Of a stretch of DNA of 7,720 nucleotides, positions 4,806 through 7,720 are shown one piece after another (position 1 is the first letter of the stretch; every line of letters begins with the position of its first letter). Origin of the DNA: an uncultured bacterium (GTDB lineage: Bacteria; Cloacimonadota; Cloacimonadia; Cloacimonadales; Cloacimonadaceae). Position numbers and translations under genes: made by a program. The stretch covers positions 1 through 7,720 of the forward strand of contig CALDSN010000154.1 in assembly GCA_937924555.1 (NCBI GenBank), written 5' to 3'. A model generated the notes under the pieces. It had not been told where the DNA came from, did no database searches, and saw only the letters and a list, made by a program, of their open reading frames with translations.

Positions 4806-6491
4806 TTAATATACAATAATGAGCTTCTTGGTTAATGTTACAGACCCAAGGCTCATCCTTAAAACATATCTGCCTGCGCTTAAACTTTTAAACTCCTCAT
4901 CCGCAAACAAGGGGTATGATCCCGCACCGAAGTTAGCAGTGCCCAGCTTGCGGCTGAACATCCGTTGACCGCGGATATTATACAGCTCCAGTTTCGCTTC
5001 ACCGCTGGCACCTTCAGCAGCCAACCAACTAACATTTGCCAATTGCCTGCCTCTAACGGGATTGGGGTATATGCGCAAGAGGTAATAGCTATACTCACCT
5101 GTTACTTCCCCGCTACGGTTTCCGTTGCGGTCAATCGCCACCAAACGAAAGCTTCCAAATGCGCTGATGGGTGAATGGATTTGGTACGATTCGTTTCCAT
5201 TATCAGGTGTGAACATCATGGTTCGGCTTTGATTATTCTCTGTCAACACAAGCTCATAGCGTATAGGATCGGGATCGGCAATTCCAGCCAATGATAGATG
5301 GAGGAAGTTCTCATCTGCGCTATAGGACAAAAGGGGCGGGGATACGGGTGGAACATCATCCCCCAATGCGTGGTTAATCAAGCCTAACCACCCCGTCTGA
5401 GTAAAGTTTAGGCGGTTATAACGCTGCCAACCCCAAGCGAAGTTTAGCCTATAATCCGGGAACCATAATGCTCCGCTACCGATATGGGGGGTGTTGCCGG
5501 CATCCGTGGACGCACTGCTATACACCATGTCGTCCCATATATCCGCCAATTCCCCGGCTGATATACTCATACTGCCATATCCGGCATTGCGGAGTCTAAA
5601 GAAAAAGTCCCGCATATCCACATCTGCCAAACCGTCATTCATCTCAAAACACTGTATGCGAAGCCCCATCAGGTCAGGCTCTTGCTCCCAATAGACCTCC
5701 ACCAACTCCCGAAACTTGTCCATAAGCTGTGGATACTGCGCTGTAGCTATGGTGGAACAGGTGGTTGTCCATATACTGGGACCTGGGTTTATCCCCATAC
5801 CGGGAAGATAGGATTCTGTGTATAGAGTTGGTATCTGTGTTAGAACATCGGTTATATCCCCGTCAAGAAGAGGTAGCATCGTTTCATAAGGGAAGCCATT
5901 TGCAGGTACCAAGTCAGCCGATCCAATTACATATTCTGCTGCTTGATACACCTCACCCAGCACTTCCACTCCTTGCATACTACAGGCATCGAACAGCAAT
6001 ATATCCAGCTTGGGAGTACCTGAAAATGCCTGCGCTAATTCGCCGTTATATACATTTATACTGCTGTTGCTACTCTCATCGGAGCAAATCCATTTGCTTT
6101 CATTGCCTTTGTACCAGCTATTCCCATGCGACCAGATAACCAGCATCTTGCGCCTGGATGGATACGCCGCATACCCCCAATTGATGAAGTCTTTTAATGT
6201 GTTAAAATCTCCGCTGTCCGTGTGCCCCAAATCGCTCAGCACGGGAGAGGTGATATCAAAGGAGCTATCTTGTTCTATCCTATACCTTTTGGCACCATCA
6301 CTGAAATCCGCCTGTACAATAATACTCAGGCTATCAGGTTGGGCAATACTCTCCATGCTATTGATGTCTTCTCTGCCATATTGCTCCAGATTGTTATCCG
6401 CAGCCATATACACAAGCACAGTCCAGCCTTCGGCACCGAGCATCCCCAATGCCGAAAGCAGAATCCATGCAAGTAAGACTATTTTTCTCAA
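4806..6491 (-). CDS. Secreted clostripain-family (C11) cysteine protease with type IX sorting domain
   Basis: A 561-residue exported protease. Residues 1-20 are a signal peptide (MRKIV, hydrophobic core, LGA|E). The peptidase C11 domain spans about 22-375: it opens with WTVLVYMAADNNLE (23-36), has the catalytic histidine in IWSHGNSW (H122) and the catalytic cysteine in LLFDACSMQGVEVLGE (C170). Clostripain-like enzymes usually cleave after basic residues; specificity here is unknown. A linker (DDVPPVSPP) leads to a beta-sandwich, FN3-like segment (about 387-467). The last 85 residues (YPNPVRG at 475-481, LELYNIRGQR at 501-510, SLSAGRYVLRM at 537-547, KKLIIVY at the end) match the Por/type A sorting domain that directs proteins through the type IX secretion system to the cell surface. 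The TTG start overlaps the buk stop as TTGA; the only nearby ATG (residue 17) would delete most of the signal peptide. A GGA lies nine bases upstream. Coupling to buk suggests joint expression for proteolysis and fermentation (inference). Confidence 0.9.
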   Translation of the reverse strand: MRKIVLLAWILLSALGMLGAEGWTVLVYMAADNNLEQYGREDINSMESIAQPDSLSIIVQADFSDGAKRYRIEQDSSFDITSPVLSDLGHTDSGDFNTLKDFINWGYAAYPSRRKMLVIWSHGNSWYKGNESKWICSDESSNSSINVYNGELAQAFSGTPKLDILLFDACSMQGVEVLGEVYQAAEYVIGSADLVPANGFPYETMLPLLDGDITDVLTQIPTLYTESYLPGMGINPGPSIWTTTCSTIATAQYPQLMDKFRELVEVYWEQEPDLMGLRIQCFEMNDGLADVDMRDFFFRLRNAGYGSMSISAGELADIWDDMVYSSASTDAGNTPHIGSGALWFPDYRLNFAWGWQRYNRLNFTQTGWLGLINHALGDDVPPVSPPLLSYSADENFLHLSLAGIADPDPIRYELVLTENNQSRTMMFTPDNGNESYQIHSPISAFGSFRLVAIDRNGNRSGEVTGEYSYYLLRIYPNPVRGRQLANVSWLAAEGASGEAKLELYNIRGQRMFSRKLGTANFGAGSYPLFADEEFKSLSAGRYVLRMSLGSVTLTKKLIIVY

Positions 6492-7567
6492 TAGGGATAA
6501 TCCAAAGCCTCTTCCAAGCCGCTCAGCACCCGTACACCACCCTGGGACAGGGCTTCCATCTCTTTTTCGCCGGGATAAATATGCAGCGGGGCAATGAACT
6601 CCACTCTTTCGCGGATGGCATCCACCACATGAGCGTTATACACCAATCCACCGCTGAGGTAGATGGCATCTACCTTGCCGCAAAGCACTGTGGCACATGC
6701 GCCAATCTCCTTAGCAACTTGATAGCACATGGCATCCTGAATCTTTTTGGCATATTCATCGCCTTCCATAATGCGCTTGTTTATCTCAATACCGCTATCC
6801 GTGCCAAGGTATGCCATCAATCCGGCGGTCTTGGTAAGATAGTTGCACAGCTCTTTCTTGGTATAATTGCCGGAATAGGCAAGGTCTAAAAGGTCACCAA
6901 TCGGTAATGCACCGGCTCTTTGCGGAGAGAAGGGACCCATTCCCAACAAGGCATTGTTCACATCCACCACTCTACCGTTTTTAATGGCAGCAACGGAGAT
7001 ACCTCCACCCATGTGCACGCCTATCATGTTTGCTTCACTAATGTCTTTGCCCATTTCTGTAGCCAGCAAGCGACCAATATAGCGGATGTTCAGGGCATGC
7101 AACAAGCTCTTGCGCTCAATCTCCGGGATACCTGAAATGCGAGCTATATCATCGAACTCATCCACCACCACAGGGTCCACGATAAAACTGGGGATTCCAA
7201 GCGGATCGGCAATAGCTTTGGCGATGAATGCGCCAAGGTTGGATGCGTGAATGCGTCCCCAACGAGTGGGGTCTTTCAGGTCGTCCAACATGGATTGGCA
7301 TATCTTCCAGGTACCACCGCTAACCGGGCGCACCAACCCGCCTCTGCCCACAACGGCATGAAGGCTTTCCGGGCTTACATCATGCTCTGCCATGGCTTCC
7401 ATCACTAGGGTCTTACGGAAGTCATACTGCTCAATTATTCCGCCAAACTTGTCCAATTCGGCAGGATCATGGCGCAGGGTTTTCTCGAAAAGGGGTTCTT
7501 TGTCGTCAAACACGGCAATCTTAGTTGAAGTGGAACCGGGGTTTATCGCGAGCACACGATAGGTCAT
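6488..7567 (-). CDS. buk: Butyrate kinase
   Basis: Acetokinase-family enzyme that makes ATP and butyrate (or branched-chain acids) from the acyl-phosphate, the last step of butyrate or isobutyrate/isovalerate fermentation (EC 2.7.2.7). The 359 residues match the usual 355-360. Motifs are LAINPGSTSTKIAVF at 6-20 (adenosine/phosphate fold), GRGGLVRPVSGG at 74-85, FIVDPVVVDEFDDIARISG at 128-146, PEIERKSLLHALN at 148-160, GVHMGGGISVAA at 183-194, VDVNNALLGMGPFSPQRAG at 201-219, and IYLSGGLVYN at 302-311. The frame stays open upstream to a TTG at 7630, but ATG at 7567 is the right start: GGAGGAG (7576-7570) immediately precedes it, and MTYRVLAINPGS aligns with family N-termini. Substrate (straight or branched acyl-phosphate) is not decidable. 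No phosphate butyryltransferase gene is visible beside it; one could lie beyond 7720. Confidence 0.96.
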   Translation of the reverse strand: MTYRVLAINPGSTSTKIAVFDDKEPLFEKTLRHDPAELDKFGGIIEQYDFRKTLVMEAMAEHDVSPESLHAVVGRGGLVRPVSGGTWKICQSMLDDLKDPTRWGRIHASNLGAFIAKAIADPLGIPSFIVDPVVVDEFDDIARISGIPEIERKSLLHALNIRYIGRLLATEMGKDISEANMIGVHMGGGISVAAIKNGRVVDVNNALLGMGPFSPQRAGALPIGDLLDLAYSGNYTKKELCNYLTKTAGLMAYLGTDSGIEINKRIMEGDEYAKKIQDAMCYQVAKEIGACATVLCGKVDAIYLSGGLVYNAHVVDAIRERVEFIAPLHIYPGEKEMEALSQGGVRVLSGLEEALDYPY

Positions 7568-7664
7568 TTCTCCTCCAGTAGAGATAGTTTTATTTTTTGG
7601 CAGGCTCTCTGAGCCGTGTAAAACTGTCAATGATTTTTCCTCTCAATCCTACCGCGTGCTTGGC
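7568..7664 (-). promoter_or_regulatory. buk leader with candidate -35 and hairpin
   Basis: No gene is seen here. Reading toward buk there is TTGACA (7630-7625), without a TATAAT-like -10 at the normal distance. Then comes a possible leader hairpin: GGCTC-AGA-GAGCC (7615-7603) flanked by GTTTTA and TAAAAC (7624-7619, 7592-7587), which can pair outside it with unequal internal loops. Neither strand has a U-run following the stem, so it is not a terminator. The strong ribosome site (7576-7570) remains outside the stem. Confidence 0.3.
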
Positions 7665-7697
7665 ATCATTACCTGATCATTACCTAATCATTACCTA
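7665..7697. repeat. Tandem 11-bp repeat, three units
   Basis: Three adjacent units ATCATTACCTG (7665-7675), ATCATTACCTA (7676-7686) and ATCATTACCTA (7687-7697), differing only at the last base. The unit length is close to one helical turn. It lies about 100 bases upstream of the buk start and could be an operator array, an iteron-like site or part of an interspersed repeat; the sequence alone does not decide. Confidence 0.8.
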
Positions 7698-7720
7698 TGA
7701 AACATGCAATGATCAGGTAA
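7669..7720. repeat. 13-bp inverted repeat reaching the window edge
   Basis: TTACCTGATCATT (7669-7681) recurs as its exact reverse complement AATGATCAGGTAA (7708-7720), with 26 bases between. The right arm ends at the last base, so the repeat may continue outside. It overlaps the tandem repeat, so the same 11-bp word occurs in both orientations. Confidence 0.8.

Noticed and set aside
4792..4812. T-run after AAAGCC as an intrinsic terminator
   Set aside because: There is no stable GC-rich stem before the T-run on the plus strand, no gene ends there in that direction, and on the minus strand the run is A.
6010..6597. 195-codon plus-strand open frame opposite the protease and buk 3' end
   Set aside because: It is antisense to two genes with clear catalytic motifs, lacks a recognisable domain and looks like a reverse-strand shadow.
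7603..7615. GGCTC/GAGCC hairpin as a terminator of a gene beyond the right edge
   Set aside because: On the minus strand the stem is followed by TGCC and an A-run, not U; on the plus strand no T-run follows.
7568..7630. 21-residue N-terminal extension of butyrate kinase from a TTG at 7630
   Set aside because: A strong GGAGGAG site lies directly before the ATG at 7567, family proteins start there, and the TTG is part of a TTGACA hexamer.
7665..7720. CRISPR array
   Set aside because: Units are 11 bp and directly adjacent, with no spacers of regular length and no cas genes.

Overview
Every gene in this window lies on the minus strand, so the annotation reads from right to left. The likely source is a member of the Fibrobacterota-Chlorobiota-Bacteroidota (FCB) superphylum, most plausibly an amino-acid-fermenting Cloacimonadota (Cloacimonas-like) bacterium. 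The evidence is a secreted clostripain-like protease with a C-terminal type IX (Por) sorting domain, a second exported protein with a YhcR-like OB-fold, a butyrate kinase, and a DivIVA-YggT pair in what looks like a Gram-negative. The taxonomic call is an inference from gene content, not from a marker gene.

Right part (7720 to 4806): a 153-base leader carries a three-unit 11-bp tandem repeat, a 13-bp inverted repeat reaching the window edge, and a small hairpin. Butyrate kinase (buk) follows, with its start at 7567. It overlaps by 4 bases (TTGA) with a secreted C11 (clostripain-family) cysteine protease. An extracellular protease coupled to an ATP-yielding acyl-kinase fits a peptide or amino-acid fermenter.

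Middle (4632-4805): a 174-base AT-rich spacer holds five perfect TTATCCACA DnaA boxes within 107 bases, including one back-to-back inverted pair and a three-box direct array pointing at an AT-rich tract. This is the most striking signal in the window. It is either a chromosomal replication origin placed away from dnaA or a DnaA-titrating or DnaA-regulated site.

Left part (4631 to 1): a compact housekeeping cluster runs in this order: SpoU/TrmH-family RNA methyltransferase, thymidine kinase (tdk), YggT membrane protein, DivIVA-domain protein, purine nucleoside phosphorylase, DksA/TraR zinc-finger protein, lipoprotein signal peptidase (lspA), and an exported OB-fold protein cut by the left edge. 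Gaps are 0-71 bases, which suggests one or a few transcripts, with possible internal promoters before tdk and traR. The themes are nucleoside salvage (tdk, pnp), RNA modification and stringent-type regulation (MTase, DksA-like), and envelope or division functions (YggT, DivIVA, LspA).

Three gene junctions (buk/C11, tdk/yggT, traR/lspA) use the same TTGA overlap, where a TTG start shares bases with the upstream TGA stop. tdk starts with GTG. No tRNA, rRNA, CRISPR array, insertion sequence or convincing intrinsic terminator was seen.
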